Notes: generated from the letters alone by a model not told the origin. A stretch of 64,000 nucleotides of DNA from Sphaerochaetaceae bacterium (GCA_028532765.1 JAQQAR010000026.1:1-64000), one strand, 5' to 3'; shown: positions 53,879 to 63,282, numbered from the stretch's first letter. Numbers and translations: made by a program.

Positions 53879-54599
53879 TACGGATATGTTCTTGGAAATG
53901 CCCTCTACCACACAGCTCCTGTATTTCCATCTGTCAATGCGCGCTGATGATGATGGGTTTGTCTCATCACCGAAACGCATCATCAGATTGATCGGTGCAT
54001 CGGATGATGACCTGAGGATCTTATTCTCAAAACAATTCGTGATTCCCTTCGATTCAGGGGTCTGTGTGATCAAACATTGGAAGATCCACAACTACATCCA
54101 GAAGGACCGATACCATGAAACAATCTACAGGGAAGAAAAGCTTATGCTGGAAGAAGATATAAACGGTGCTTACAAAATGGATACAGAATGTATACACGAT
54201 GTGTCCAAAATGGATACCCAGGTTAGGTTAGGTAAGGTTAGTTTAGGTAAGAGTAAGAGTAATATTTCTGCCCAAACCGAAGAATCGGTTTCGGCTGTAT
54301 TCTCACTTCCCTCTCTCGGGGGAAAAGAGTTCCCGATCACAGAGGAACTGTTCCAGACATTCAAGGACGCGTACCCTGCTGTGGATGTCATGGCTGAATT
54401 GAGCAAGATGAAGGCTTGGCTACTCTCCAACAAGAAAAACCTCAAGAAGGATGTGACACGTTTTGCAAACAACTGGCTTTCACGCGCGCAGGACAAAGCA
54501 GAGCGGCCCAGTTTCGGGCAAGGGGGGAAGCCTTCCCAGCGAACACTGGGTAATGAAGACCGGTGGGATATGCCCAGACCCATGCAAAAGGAGCTTTGA
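53841..54599 (+). CDS. DnaD-like phage replication initiator (replisome organizer)
   Basis: The 252-residue protein (ATG 53841, GAGGAA upstream) has the start MAKRRMFSMDIIDTDMF and the N-terminal initiator domain LLYFHLSMRADDDGFVSS followed by IKHWKIHNYIQKDRYH, as in phage replisome organizers. Its middle is coded by a repeat-rich DNA segment (54222-54262), and its C-terminal part loads the partner helicase loader encoded next. Confidence 0.8.
   Translation: MAKRRMFSMDIIDTDMFLEMPSTTQLLYFHLSMRADDDGFVSSPKRIIRLIGASDDDLRILFSKQFVIPFDSGVCVIKHWKIHNYIQKDRYHETIYREEKLMLEEDINGAYKMDTECIHDVSKMDTQVRLGKVSLGKSKSNISAQTEESVSAVFSLPSLGGKEFPITEELFQTFKDAYPAVDVMAELSKMKAWLLSNKKNLKKDVTRFANNWLSRAQDKAERPSFGQGGKPSQRTLGNEDRWDMPRPMQKEL
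54222..54262 (+). repeat. Iteron-like repeats inside the replication gene
   Basis: Two 15-bp units, GTTAGGTTAGGTAAG and GTTAGTTTAGGTAAG (54222-54236, 54237-54251), differ at one base and are followed by AGTAAG AGTAAT. AAAATGGATAC occurs twice just upstream. Position in the linker of the initiator gene resembles lambda-type origins. Confidence 0.75.
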
Positions 54600-54603
54600 G
54601 AAT

Positions 54604-55392
54604 ATGGACATTGAATACACAAGAAAAATGATGCAGGAGAGGGGGCTCAGGATTGTTGAAACCCTTCACTTGGAATGTCCCAAGCACGGGCCATACGAGA
54701 ACAACCGCATATTGCGCTATTACGATGATGGCACCAGCGAGGAATTGCCCCTTTCCGGTTGCCCGGCATGCAGGGAAGAAGCTGCACGGCAGGAATTGGC
54801 AGAGAGTTATGAGAACATCCTGCTCGAAGGGAAGTTGGCCTCATCACGGATCCCTGCGAAGTTCCAGAACTGCATGGTCCGCAATTTCCAGGTCGAGGAT
54901 GCAGATAGTGCATTCTCCCAATCCAAGACGGAGGCACGGAACATGGCTATTGCATTCATCCGGGATGAGGTGAGGTCCTTGGTCCTGCTTGGTGGGACAG
55001 GGCGAGGCAAGAGCCATCTCATGGCCAGTATGCTCAAGGGTTGCATCTCGACAGGCAGGGACGCTCTCTATGTCGTGGAACGCAAGATCTATCGTGACAT
55101 ACACGAATCATATCTGGGGCGAAAGGACCTGATGACCGAGGGACAGGTGATCGACCTGTATTCAAAGGTTGATGTGCTCGGAATCGATGAATTGGGGAGG
55201 TCCTCATGGACCGAGCATGAGGCGCAGATACTCTACGAGATCATAGACAACCGTGATGTCTACAACCGAAAGACGGTCATGGCTGGCAATCTCATGCCTG
55301 ATGAGTTCAGGCAGAAGTTCGATGATTCATTCAGGAGAAAACTGGGTGCAACCACGATTGTGTGCACCTGGCCGAGATGGGAGGAAAGGTAA
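54604..55392 (+). CDS. DnaC-like helicase loader ATPase
   Basis: The 262-residue AAA+ protein has Walker A GGTGRGKSH (about 129-137), Walker B VLGIDELGR and a C-terminal DDSFRRKLG, and resembles DnaC and phage loaders that place DnaB on origin DNA. An N-terminal Cys-rich segment (ECPKHG ... CPACR) may bind zinc. AGGAG lies 9 nt before the ATG at 54604. No DnaB gene is in the window, so the host helicase is probably used. Confidence 0.85.
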   Translation: MDIEYTRKMMQERGLRIVETLHLECPKHGPYENNRILRYYDDGTSEELPLSGCPACREEAARQELAESYENILLEGKLASSRIPAKFQNCMVRNFQVEDADSAFSQSKTEARNMAIAFIRDEVRSLVLLGGTGRGKSHLMASMLKGCISTGRDALYVVERKIYRDIHESYLGRKDLMTEGQVIDLYSKVDVLGIDELGRSSWTEHEAQILYEIIDNRDVYNRKTVMAGNLMPDEFRQKFDDSFRRKLGATTIVCTWPRWEER

Positions 55393-55620
55393 ATGAACAA
55401 GAATGAATTGGTGAGGAAATTCGAAGCCGAAATGGATTGGTCACTGGAGCAAGCAAAGGAAGATAACAAGGTAGGTGTGTTTAAGAATGCATATATTAAG
55501 TGGCTTGAAGCCAAAGCCATCTCCTACGACAGGCTGATGAGTGGGTATATGACGTCTAAAGAGATGGAGGCGATGATTTCACGTATCCTCGAAAGCGAGG
55601 GTGAGTGTGACCGATCGTGA
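55393..55620 (+). CDS. Small prophage protein of unknown function
   Basis: The 75-residue protein is charged and helical, starting MNKNELVRKFEAEMDW, directly after the loader stop. I do not recognise it. Confidence 0.5.
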   Translation: MNKNELVRKFEAEMDWSLEQAKEDNKVGVFKNAYIKWLEAKAISYDRLMSGYMTSKEMEAMISRILESEGECDRS

Positions 55621-55641
55621 ACGTCAGAGAGGAGGCATTGC

Positions 55642-55971
55642 ATGAGGATACGGATCAGCAGGGGAGATGCGGTGATGGCCGAAGTAAACAGCCAAGCCGC
55701 TGTAGCTTCCTATCTTGGGTGGTCGAAAAAGCGGGTGGCGAAATGCCTGAAAACGGGAGACCCATATGACGGGGTGACCGTGGAAGCCGTAGGGAACGAT
55801 CGGAGAGGGTATGCAGTTGTTGCCTACACCCCAACATCATCGGAGCGGTACAACTCCAAGAGCGAATGTGCACGGGTGTATGGGATTTCCCGGTCAAAGC
55901 TGGAGCATCTCATCAGTACCGGGGGGACTGCAGAGGATGGGGTGACCACCTTCGATGAGCCGATATATTAA
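55642..55971 (+). CDS. Prophage DNA-binding-like protein (NUMOD-like)
   Basis: The 109-residue protein has two repeated helix-turn-helix-like units, AVASYLGWSKKRVAKCL and ECARVYGISRSKLEHLI, each typical of NUMOD-type or small DNA-binding motifs. AGGAGG precedes the ATG. The role is unknown. Confidence 0.5.
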   Translation: MRIRISRGDAVMAEVNSQAAVASYLGWSKKRVAKCLKTGDPYDGVTVEAVGNDRRGYAVVAYTPTSSERYNSKSECARVYGISRSKLEHLISTGGTAEDGVTTFDEPIY

Positions 55972-56019
55972 CTGCTCTGGATTGCAACACAAGGCACGGG
56001 AAATATGGGAGGATTTGGT

Positions 56020-56529
56020 ATGATCTGGGATAAACGAGAGGATGAGTCCAGCAAGGCTTATGAGTGGTTCTGTCGGTACCGTGACATGGGACCAGGCAGA
56101 TCGCATGAAAAGCTGAATCAGAAGTATGCAGGAAGTAGATCAAATAAATCACTAACCCTGAGATGGTCGAGCAAGTATGCGTGGGTCGAAAGGGCTGAGG
56201 CGTATGATGTGTATCTGGAGGGGAAGAAGCGGGAATCGAATGAGGAGCGTACCATCAAGGCAGCTGAGGAGCAGATAGACCTCTCGGACAGGGTAATGGA
56301 GATTCTGCTCCGAAAGCTTCCCCAGATGGAGTATGGGGAGATCAAACCTACCGAATGGAAAAACCTCGCCGAGTTCGCCGTGAAGACCAAGAGGGATGCC
56401 TTGGGGATTGCCGACAAGCACGAGGTATCCGGTGAGATCCATGTAGACCATGAGATCGGCAGGAAGCTGAGTAAGGAAATGATGGAAAGGACACGACGGT
56501 TGCTGGGGGGTCTGGATGGTGACGCGTGA
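56020..56529 (+). CDS. Terminase small subunit
   Basis: The start at ATG 56020 (GGGAGG 7-8 nt upstream; 56005 is an alternative) gives 169 residues. A helix-turn-helix-like N-terminus (NQKYAGSRSNKSLTLRWSSKYAWVERAEAYD) and a helical C-terminal part are usual for small terminases that recognise pac or cos DNA. The gene overlaps the large subunit by 14 bp. Confidence 0.75.
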   Translation: MIWDKREDESSKAYEWFCRYRDMGPGRSHEKLNQKYAGSRSNKSLTLRWSSKYAWVERAEAYDVYLEGKKRESNEERTIKAAEEQIDLSDRVMEILLRKLPQMEYGEIKPTEWKNLAEFAVKTKRDALGIADKHEVSGEIHVDHEIGRKLSKEMMERTRRLLGGLDGDA

Positions 56530-58084
56530 CCAGTTCATTGTGGAATGCCAACGGATCATAGATGGTTTCAACAGCAAAGATGACATGGAAGGGTTGAGGG
56601 AATGGATGCGTTACATGGTACGGCACAACATCTTTTTCCTTGCCCTTTTCGTATGTGAACGCGAGGATTTCAATCGTGATTGGCTCTATGATAGATGCCA
56701 AGAGGTACAGGCGCACCCGGACGGTTTCATAGACATATGGGCCAGGGAGCACTACAAAAGCTCGATCATCACATGGCTGAAGACCATGCAGGATATTCTG
56801 ATTGATCCCGAGGAAAGAATCTGCATCTACAGCTTCAACCAGACACTTGCCAAGAGTTTCGTGAACCAGGTGAAGACGGAGTTCGAGACGAACTGGAGAC
56901 TGAAATGGTTGTTCCCAGAGATTCTTTGGGATGATCCCTTGAAGGGTACCTATATCGATGAGAACGGCGTAAGACAAAGGATCCCATGGACAACCGACAG
57001 CATACGGGTGAAACGTAGGAACAGGGCCAAGGAAGATACCCTCACCGCTTCAGGGCTGGTGACCGGGCAGAAGACAGGTGGCCACTATACGATCCTTGTG
57101 TATGATGATGTCGTTACACTCGACAGTGTTACCACACCTGAGATGATTGACCGTACCACCAAGGCTTATGAGATGAGCTTGAACACCGGGGCCAGTTCAG
57201 GGGGAAAGCCTACAAAGGTGAGGATCATCGGTACCAGATACCATTACGCCGACACCTATTCCGTGATTCTCAAGAGAGGGTCTGCAAAGCCGAGAATTTA
57301 TCCATGCGTGGATGACCATGGGAATCCTGTATTGCTCTCCAGGGAAATCCTGGCAGGCAAGAAGAAGGATCTTGGGTCATGGGTCTACGCCTCGCAGATG
57401 ATGTGTGATCCCAGACAGGCTGGAAGCATGGGATTCCTGAGGGAGTGGATCAAGCCATGGACACCCGCAATCTGGGAAAATCTCAACCGGGTAATCATTG
57501 TGGACCCTGCAGACAAGATCAAGCGCAAGTCTGACTATACGGTCATGTGGGTGATTGGATTGGGGGCTGACAGGAACTACTATGTGATTGACATGATCAG
57601 GGACAAGCTGTCCCTTACGGGAAGGACGAATGCCCTCTTTGCCCTGCACCAGAAATACAGGCCCAACCTGGGTGTGTTTTATGAATCTGTCGGTATGCAG
57701 GCAGATACACAGCATATCGAGGAGCAGATGGAACTGAGGAATTACCGGTTCCCTCTGTATCCCGTGAAGGCTACCAGTGCGAAGGGGCTGCGTATCGAAT
57801 CCCTGGAGCCGTTGTTCAGCAATCACCGGATATATATGCCTGAGGTGATCTGGTGGAGGAACTGGGAAGGGGAGACCGTCAACCTCATGGAACAGTTCCT
57901 GCAGGATGAATATCTCGCGTATCCCTTCTGCAGCCATGACGACATGCTTGATGCGTTGAGTAAGCTGACCGATGAGCAAGTCACCCCAATGCTCACATAC
58001 CCTGATGTTGTTACAGCGGAAGAGCTTTTAAGAAGGAGATTGGGAGCGGACCTGGAGGAAGAGGAATTATACGAGCCGTTTTGA
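56516..58084 (+). CDS. Terminase large subunit
   Basis: The 522-residue motor has a Walker A-like AREHYKSS (about 82-89), Walker B ILVYDDVV (about 197-203), and an RNase-H-type nuclease with DPADK (about 331) and SHDDMLDAL (about 481). T7-like and BPP-1-like podophages have this type. It cuts and pumps DNA through the portal. The portal follows only after an 886-bp insert. Confidence 0.9.
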   Translation: MVTRDQFIVECQRIIDGFNSKDDMEGLREWMRYMVRHNIFFLALFVCEREDFNRDWLYDRCQEVQAHPDGFIDIWAREHYKSSIITWLKTMQDILIDPEERICIYSFNQTLAKSFVNQVKTEFETNWRLKWLFPEILWDDPLKGTYIDENGVRQRIPWTTDSIRVKRRNRAKEDTLTASGLVTGQKTGGHYTILVYDDVVTLDSVTTPEMIDRTTKAYEMSLNTGASSGGKPTKVRIIGTRYHYADTYSVILKRGSAKPRIYPCVDDHGNPVLLSREILAGKKKDLGSWVYASQMMCDPRQAGSMGFLREWIKPWTPAIWENLNRVIIVDPADKIKRKSDYTVMWVIGLGADRNYYVIDMIRDKLSLTGRTNALFALHQKYRPNLGVFYESVGMQADTQHIEEQMELRNYRFPLYPVKATSAKGLRIESLEPLFSNHRIYMPEVIWWRNWEGETVNLMEQFLQDEYLAYPFCSHDDMLDALSKLTDEQVTPMLTYPDVVTAEELLRRRLGADLEEEELYEPF

Positions 58085-58138
58085 TATGGAGAACCATTCT
58101 GATCGAAACAGTCCATCTCACAAATCTTTTAAACACAT

Positions 58139-58173
58139 GCAATGTAAAAGCAATGTAAAAGCAATGTTTTTGC
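58139..58173 (+). repeat. Three phased GCAATGT repeats upstream of the inserted HTH gene
   Basis: GCAATGTAAAA at 58139 and 58150, then GCAATGTTTTTGC at 58161: an 11-bp period, about one helical turn each. They lie some 80-110 bp upstream of the small HTH gene. Confidence 0.75.
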
Positions 58174-58250
58174 AACCTTTATAGTTCAATCATTAAGACC
58201 TATCATAGAGACAAACATAGCAATCGTAATCTAGTAAGGAGGAGATCTGT

Positions 58251-58487
58251 ATGAATAATCCAAAGCTACAGAAGCAGTACTACAACGTGAAGGAAATTGC
58301 CGAATTATTGGGCATAGCGGAAAAGACTGTTAGAAAGTATGTATGGAAAAGAACGATTCCGTATTTGAAAATCGGTGGCCATGTTCGATTCGACATCAAC
58401 AAGATTCAGGCATGGTTGGAACAACGAGAAGTACCTACATTGGATGAAATCAGATATGGGAGTTGGGAGAGGAAGACAGACAGATGA
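58251..58487 (+). CDS. Excisionase-like HTH protein in the terminase-portal insert
   Basis: The 78-residue protein has the HTH_17 pattern YNVKEIAELLGIAEKTVRKYVWKRTIPYLKIGGHVRF followed by KIQAWLEQR. AGGAGGAG precedes the ATG. It differs from the protein at 47975 in its N-terminus. The gene is out of place between terminase and portal, and was probably acquired with the following gene. Confidence 0.75.
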   Translation: MNNPKLQKQYYNVKEIAELLGIAEKTVRKYVWKRTIPYLKIGGHVRFDINKIQAWLEQREVPTLDEIRYGSWERKTDR

Positions 58488-58518
58488 ATAGGCTTCCAGA
58501 AGGCAGGAGGTTCTGAAA

Positions 58519-58827
58519 ATGGCAAAACAAACTAAACGATATATCATTCACGATGAAAATGCTCCCAGGGATGAGAAGGTCCTGAAGATGCGGGAGAAAT
58601 ACGGAGCTCGAGGATATGGCCTTTTCTGGGAAATAGTAGAATATCTGTTCTCTGCAGATGGTAAAGCTGAACTCAATGCCAAGGTAGTGAGTATGGCCAT
58701 AGGAGAAGATGTAAGAACTGTGAGGAATTTCCTGTCCGATTGCATCGAGGTTTACCATCTATTCGAGTCCGATGGTACATGCTTCTGGTCGAATAAACTC
58801 CTAATACAGATAGATCAAAGCAAATGA
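58519..58827 (+). CDS. DUF4373-like protein, probably shortened
   Basis: The 102-residue protein contains MREKYGARGYGLFWEIVEYL and SMAIGEDVRTVRNFLSDCI, the N-terminal part of Lin1244/Lin1753-type (DUF4373) phage replication proteins that normally extend further. It ends abruptly, so it may be a truncated initiator. Base composition is more AT-rich than the flanking head genes. Confidence 0.6.
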   Translation: MAKQTKRYIIHDENAPRDEKVLKMREKYGARGYGLFWEIVEYLFSADGKAELNAKVVSMAIGEDVRTVRNFLSDCIEVYHLFESDGTCFWSNKLLIQIDQSK

Positions 58828-58970
58828 AATAAATAATTGTTCCAGGGCAATACTCAACAATACTCAACTCACCTTCTTTCTGAAGAGAGTGGGGTCAACG
58901 TTTGTAAACAAGGGTCCTTATCCGTTGCTGATGAACACAATGTCCCCATGAATTGTGTTTCACTTGTGAT

Positions 58971-60647
58971 GTGGATACAAGAAAAAAGAGGCTGGAAGAC
59001 CTCAAGAAATCATTGCTGGAGACATTGTCGGAGATGGAAGATATCCGTCGGCCCACTGAGGAAATCAGATGGGAAGCTTGTGCATTTGCAAAGCACAGGA
59101 CCAATGCTTTCAATGTTGGACACAGCAAGATCAAGTCTGTAAAACTACACACCAATGTTCAGGTGGAGGCCATCAACACCAGCGTGAACGGGATCATGGG
59201 ATATCTGATCAGCCAGAATATCCGCTGGTTCAGCTTCACAACCCAGGGCAAGAACTTCCAGCGATCGGACAAGATCTACGGGGCGAAGGATTACCTCGAG
59301 CAGGTGATTTCCATGTTGCTCAATGTATTTGCACAGTGCAATTTCTATTCAGCAACACACCTCGCGACAAAGGACGCATTTGTACAGGGGACAAGCGCAG
59401 AGTTCATCATGGACAACCTCGATAAAGGGAGCATGGTGTATGACACCATCGACCCGCAGGAGTATTACATCGGGGAGGATGAGATGCGGAAAGTGGACAA
59501 GTTCTTCCGAGTCTACGAGATTCCGGTGAAGCTTGCCTATGAACGCTGGGGTGACCAACTCCCGAAGGAAGTCCTCAGGATGTACCACAATGGTGCAGGC
59601 CATCAGAGAATCAAGATGCTCCATGCAATCTATCCCCGTACCGATGCGTTGGACAAGAAAGGTAAGGCGATCATATCCACCGAGAAGCGCTTTGCCTCCG
59701 TTCACTACAGCTATGTGGGTGATGAGGTGTTTGCAGAGAGTGGCTACGACGAATTCCCTGTAGCGGTCCATAGGTGGACCCTCAACGGCACCAGTCCTTA
59801 CGGGAGCTCCCCGGTCATCGAATACCTTGAGGAAATCAAGAAGCTGGACAAGCTTGAATACCTGTATGCGACATCCGCCGCAAAACAGGCAGATCCTCCA
59901 ATCTTTGCCCCCGAGATACTCAAGGGAAGGCTCAACCTCAATCCAGGGGGAAGGAATTACGCAAACCTTGCACAGACTGGAGAACCAAAGCTGTTCCCGT
60001 CCTCCCTCGATCTCAATCATCTTGCAAATCAGATCCAGATTCTGACCCGTATGCTCCAGGCTGTATTGTACTCGGACCTGTTCAACATCCTGATGCGGCA
60101 GGACCAACAGAGGACTGCTACAGAGGTACGTGAGATCAAGGGGGAAGGTCTGGTATTGCTCTCCTCAATTATCGGGAACATGCAGGAAGAGAAAATCACC
60201 CCACTGATCATGCGGACGTACAGCATCCTCCGCAAGGGAGGCTACCTGCCCCCACCACCGGAGGAGCTCATCAAGGCTTCTGAGAATGGGGAGGTCAAGG
60301 TTGAGTTGGATGGGCCACTCGCGCAGAACATGAAGGCATATCACCAGACGACCGGTATCACACAAGGCATGCAGGCTCTCGCAGCTGTCATGCAATTGAA
60401 TCCGGATGCACAGGTGAATGTAGATTTCGATGAGCTGATTCGCCAGGCGATGAGTGCAAACGGGATGCCTCAGACAATCATCCGTGAGGTGGCGGAAGTG
60501 AAGAAAATCAAACAGAACCAGCAGAGATTGCTGGAAGCCCAAGCCGAGGCAGAGAGGCTCAAGATACAGGCTGATGCAGCCGGGAAGATGAACAGCCCAG
60601 AAGGGTCCTCTGCTCAGGAGATGATGCAAGGGGTGGTAGGCAGATGA
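58971..60647 (+). CDS. Portal (head-tail connector) protein
   Basis: The 558-residue protein is a podovirus-type portal: KKRLEDLKKSLLETLSEMED start, a long helical tail (about 495-540, Gln/Lys/Glu-rich) and a central wing with SSPVIEYLEEIKKLDKLE and QQRTATEVREIKGE. The start is uncertain (GTG 58971; a TTG at 58953 is possible) because the sequence before it has no good ribosome site, perhaps due to the insert upstream. Confidence 0.85.
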   Translation: MDTRKKRLEDLKKSLLETLSEMEDIRRPTEEIRWEACAFAKHRTNAFNVGHSKIKSVKLHTNVQVEAINTSVNGIMGYLISQNIRWFSFTTQGKNFQRSDKIYGAKDYLEQVISMLLNVFAQCNFYSATHLATKDAFVQGTSAEFIMDNLDKGSMVYDTIDPQEYYIGEDEMRKVDKFFRVYEIPVKLAYERWGDQLPKEVLRMYHNGAGHQRIKMLHAIYPRTDALDKKGKAIISTEKRFASVHYSYVGDEVFAESGYDEFPVAVHRWTLNGTSPYGSSPVIEYLEEIKKLDKLEYLYATSAAKQADPPIFAPEILKGRLNLNPGGRNYANLAQTGEPKLFPSSLDLNHLANQIQILTRMLQAVLYSDLFNILMRQDQQRTATEVREIKGEGLVLLSSIIGNMQEEKITPLIMRTYSILRKGGYLPPPPEELIKASENGEVKVELDGPLAQNMKAYHQTTGITQGMQALAAVMQLNPDAQVNVDFDELIRQAMSANGMPQTIIREVAEVKKIKQNQQRLLEAQAEAERLKIQADAAGKMNSPEGSSAQEMMQGVVGR

Positions 60648-60916
60648 TCAACAAGGAACAGGAGATAGACAGGGAAACCATCAGCATGCGCAATGCGTTG
60701 CGTAACGTCTATCGGACAGAGGAAGGCCTTTTCGAACTGGCAAGAACCCTGCGTGAATGCGGGGTGTTCGACCAGATTCCTTGTGAGCCCGGGGCTGTGG
60801 AACTGCACAACCACGGCATACGGAAGATGGAAGACCTGGGCCTTCTGGATGAGGAGTCCTTGATTGAGCTCCTGAGATGGATGCTCAGCCATGAATGGAA
60901 ACAACCGGTCGACTGA
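60644..60916 (+). CDS. Bbp19-like head-region protein
   Basis: The 90-residue protein has RNVYRTEEGLFELARTLRECGVFDQI and HNHGIRKMEDLGLLDEESL, a helical pattern seen in Bbp19-type proteins of BPP-1-like podophages. Its ATG overlaps the portal stop by 4 bp. The role, possibly scaffold or connector assembly, is not established. Confidence 0.6.
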   Translation: MINKEQEIDRETISMRNALRNVYRTEEGLFELARTLRECGVFDQIPCEPGAVELHNHGIRKMEDLGLLDEESLIELLRWMLSHEWKQPVD

Positions 60917-60935
60917 CCGGATGAAGGAGAACGCG

Positions 60936-61685
60936 ATGGATACGAACAATGGGACCAACACTGCTGTTGAACCTGAAGTCAACGGGGCGCCTGCGGCTGA
61001 TGGGATGGAACAACAGGGGTCTGGGAAACCTGAGGGAACCCAAAGCACTGGCAATTCCACCCCTGAGGGTGGGAAGGGTACGGCCAGCCCTGCGTGGATG
61101 GCACAGCTACCGAACGACCTGAAGAACGAGGCTGATCTCCAGCAATACGCAACGCTGGCGGATTATGTGCGGAGCACAAGAGCCAAGAATGATGGGAGCG
61201 AGGGACCTGGAAGCAACACAAGGGAAACAGAGCCCATACAATACGAGAATTTTGAGAAGAGTCTGGATGCAGATTCCGACCCGTTCGGAGTGATTTCCGA
61301 TTCCCTCAAGACGACATTGCAGGAAGCCGGTGTCCCAGAGGAGGTTGCAGAGAAGGTGTTCGATGCAGTTTCCGCCGGGCAGGAAGGTTCCACGAAGCAA
61401 CTGATCGAGAAGGGAAAGGATTGGTGTGAGGCGCAGCTGAAGAAGACATGGGGTGACAAGTACGACGAGAAGCGCAAGGCGATGAGCAGGGCGTATGTAG
61501 CGTTGGTACAACCCGATGAGAATCTTGCAAGCGCATTGGATCGTACAGGGGCAAGCATAAACCCGGCAGTGGCTGATTTGTTGGCGAGAATCGGGGAGTC
61601 CATCAGGGAAGATGGCTCATTCCCGAGCAACACCACAGCCTCACGGGGGAAGAACCCCAAGGTGCCGGTCCATTATCCAGACTGA
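60936..61685 (+). CDS. Scaffolding protein
   Basis: The 249-residue protein (ATG 60936 after GAAGGAG) has a low-complexity N-terminus rich in Asn, Thr, Gly and Pro, then helices with a Asp/Glu/Lys-rich mid region and a C-terminal basic segment. Position before the capsid gene and composition fit a head scaffold. Confidence 0.7.
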   Translation: MDTNNGTNTAVEPEVNGAPAADGMEQQGSGKPEGTQSTGNSTPEGGKGTASPAWMAQLPNDLKNEADLQQYATLADYVRSTRAKNDGSEGPGSNTRETEPIQYENFEKSLDADSDPFGVISDSLKTTLQEAGVPEEVAEKVFDAVSAGQEGSTKQLIEKGKDWCEAQLKKTWGDKYDEKRKAMSRAYVALVQPDENLASALDRTGASINPAVADLLARIGESIREDGSFPSNTTASRGKNPKVPVHYPD

Positions 61686-61694
61686 GGAGGGTAA

Positions 61695-62705
61695 ATGCCT
61701 GATTATTTAACATTCGCAGACGTTGCGGCCGCAACCCACAACGAGGATCTCGTCCCTGTAGTGGATGAGGTAGCCAAGCGCGTAACCATGTGGAACGATG
61801 CACCGTGGAAGGCCTCGAGCGACATGCTCAGGGATATCGGTGGCCGTGAGGGTGATCCCCCGCGTGGGACTTGGGTCGCCATCGATGAAGGGGCCAAGCC
61901 AAACAAGGGATCGCAGGAGAAGTATGCTGAGGAGCTCGGCATCATTGAGGCATGGTCGAGAAGCCTGAAGAAGACCATGGATATCAGCCCCCATGACAAG
62001 GAGCTTCGCTGGCGTGAGGATCGCAGGCACCTGCGTGGGCTCGGCTTGGATCTCGAGGAAGGATTGCTGTACGGCAACCGCAACCAGGACCCGAGAAAGT
62101 TCCTTGGCTTCATGCCCCGGTTCACGAAGGTGACAGACATTGACGGGGTGGCAGGAGATGAGCAACTGCCGTTCATCACGCTTGATGCAAAGGGTGACAA
62201 CGCAAATGGGATGTCTTCCATGCTTCTTGTCTATTGGGATGTGGACGAGGGAGCACACCTGTTGTATCCGAGCCACAAGAAGGACAACGGCATGGAGTTC
62301 ACAGCATATCCATATGTGGCGGAAACCCAGCCGGATGGAACCATCATCGAGGTTGCCAAGACCAAGTATGCATGTACTGCAGGTCTTGGGATTGCCAACA
62401 GGAAGAGTGTGATCAGGATTGCCAACATTGATACCTCAACAGAGAACATGACCACTACACTCACGAACCTTGAGGCGGCAATCTATGATGCCTTCGCGGC
62501 AATGCCCGTGGACTTCCAGAGCAGGGCGACACTCTATGCGAACAACAGGGTGATCAGCCTCATGCGCAAGGGATATGCGGGTCGTGTCTCCCCTGCAAAG
62601 TATGTCGATTCAATTCCCAAGAATGCCATCGGGGATGTCATGTTCGACTCGTTTGTAGTCCGCCGTTGTGATTCGATGCTTTCCACCGAATCCAAGCTGG
62701 TATGA
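61695..62705 (+). CDS. Major capsid protein
   Basis: The 336-residue protein follows the scaffold gene by 9 bp with GAGGAGG before its ATG. MPDYLTFADVAAAT and NRVISLMRKGYAGRVSPAKY fit BPP-1/Bbp17-like major head proteins of HK97-like fold. No cleavage site for a protease is obvious. Confidence 0.8.
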   Translation: MPDYLTFADVAAATHNEDLVPVVDEVAKRVTMWNDAPWKASSDMLRDIGGREGDPPRGTWVAIDEGAKPNKGSQEKYAEELGIIEAWSRSLKKTMDISPHDKELRWREDRRHLRGLGLDLEEGLLYGNRNQDPRKFLGFMPRFTKVTDIDGVAGDEQLPFITLDAKGDNANGMSSMLLVYWDVDEGAHLLYPSHKKDNGMEFTAYPYVAETQPDGTIIEVAKTKYACTAGLGIANRKSVIRIANIDTSTENMTTTLTNLEAAIYDAFAAMPVDFQSRATLYANNRVISLMRKGYAGRVSPAKYVDSIPKNAIGDVMFDSFVVRRCDSMLSTESKLV

Positions 62706-62716
62706 GGAGGTGCTAG

Positions 62717-63115
62717 ATGATTATTGAGAAGACTAGAACGGTATTCAGCCCGATCATGCTTCCATTGACCGAGGTGGGGGCAAATGCAACCTACAACGGG
62801 GTGGAGATTGATTTTGGTGCAAAGAACCAGACCGTGGAGACCAATGAGGTCCTGGAGGTGTATCTGGCCGAAGGAGCGACCTCTGCAGGTGCACCGACCT
62901 TGCAGGTGATTGTGGAGACCAAGGACCCCGAGGGTGCATTCAAGCAGGTGGCATCCGGTGAGGTGCTCTCCCTTGCAGACCTCGGTGAAGGGGCTGAGGT
63001 GTACAAGGCCGCTCTGCCAGACGGATGTGGTCAGATTGTACGGGTCAGTCTGAAGAACGCGACTGCAGATACCTTCACTGGAGGGTCCGCAGTCGGGGTT
63101 GTGAGGCCTTTGTGA
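62717..63115 (+). CDS. Head protein (Bbp16-like)
   Basis: The 132-residue protein is mostly beta-rich (PIMLPLTEVGANATYNG, VYKAALPDGCGQIVRVSL), typical of small decoration or head-tail proteins. It comes 11 bp after the capsid gene, with GAGGAGG before the ATG. Confidence 0.6.
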   Translation: MIIEKTRTVFSPIMLPLTEVGANATYNGVEIDFGAKNQTVETNEVLEVYLAEGATSAGAPTLQVIVETKDPEGAFKQVASGEVLSLADLGEGAEVYKAALPDGCGQIVRVSLKNATADTFTGGSAVGVVRPL

Positions 63116-63276
63116 TGGATACCTATGTAGCCAAGAGGGATTGCTACTGGAATGGTTTGTTCCTGAAGAAGGGGCAGACAATCAAGGTGGCAAAAGGGAC
63201 GGTCATCAGTTTCAACCTGCTTGAGAAGTTGGCCGAGGAAGAGCCTGCCCCCAAGAAGGCAGTCTCGAAAAAGTGA
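63115..63276 (+). CDS. Small head/tail-region protein
   Basis: The 53-residue protein, starting at the base shared with the previous TGA, has KRDCYWNGLFLKKGQTIKV (beta hairpin) and a Lys-rich C-terminal end. I do not recognise a family. Confidence 0.5.
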   Translation: MDTYVAKRDCYWNGLFLKKGQTIKVAKGTVISFNLLEKLAEEEPAPKKAVSKK

Positions 63277-63282
63277 ATGACA

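Noticed and set aside
57377-57979. 200-codon minus-strand frame inside the terminase gene
   Set aside because: Antisense shadow of a well-supported gene without any recognisable motif.
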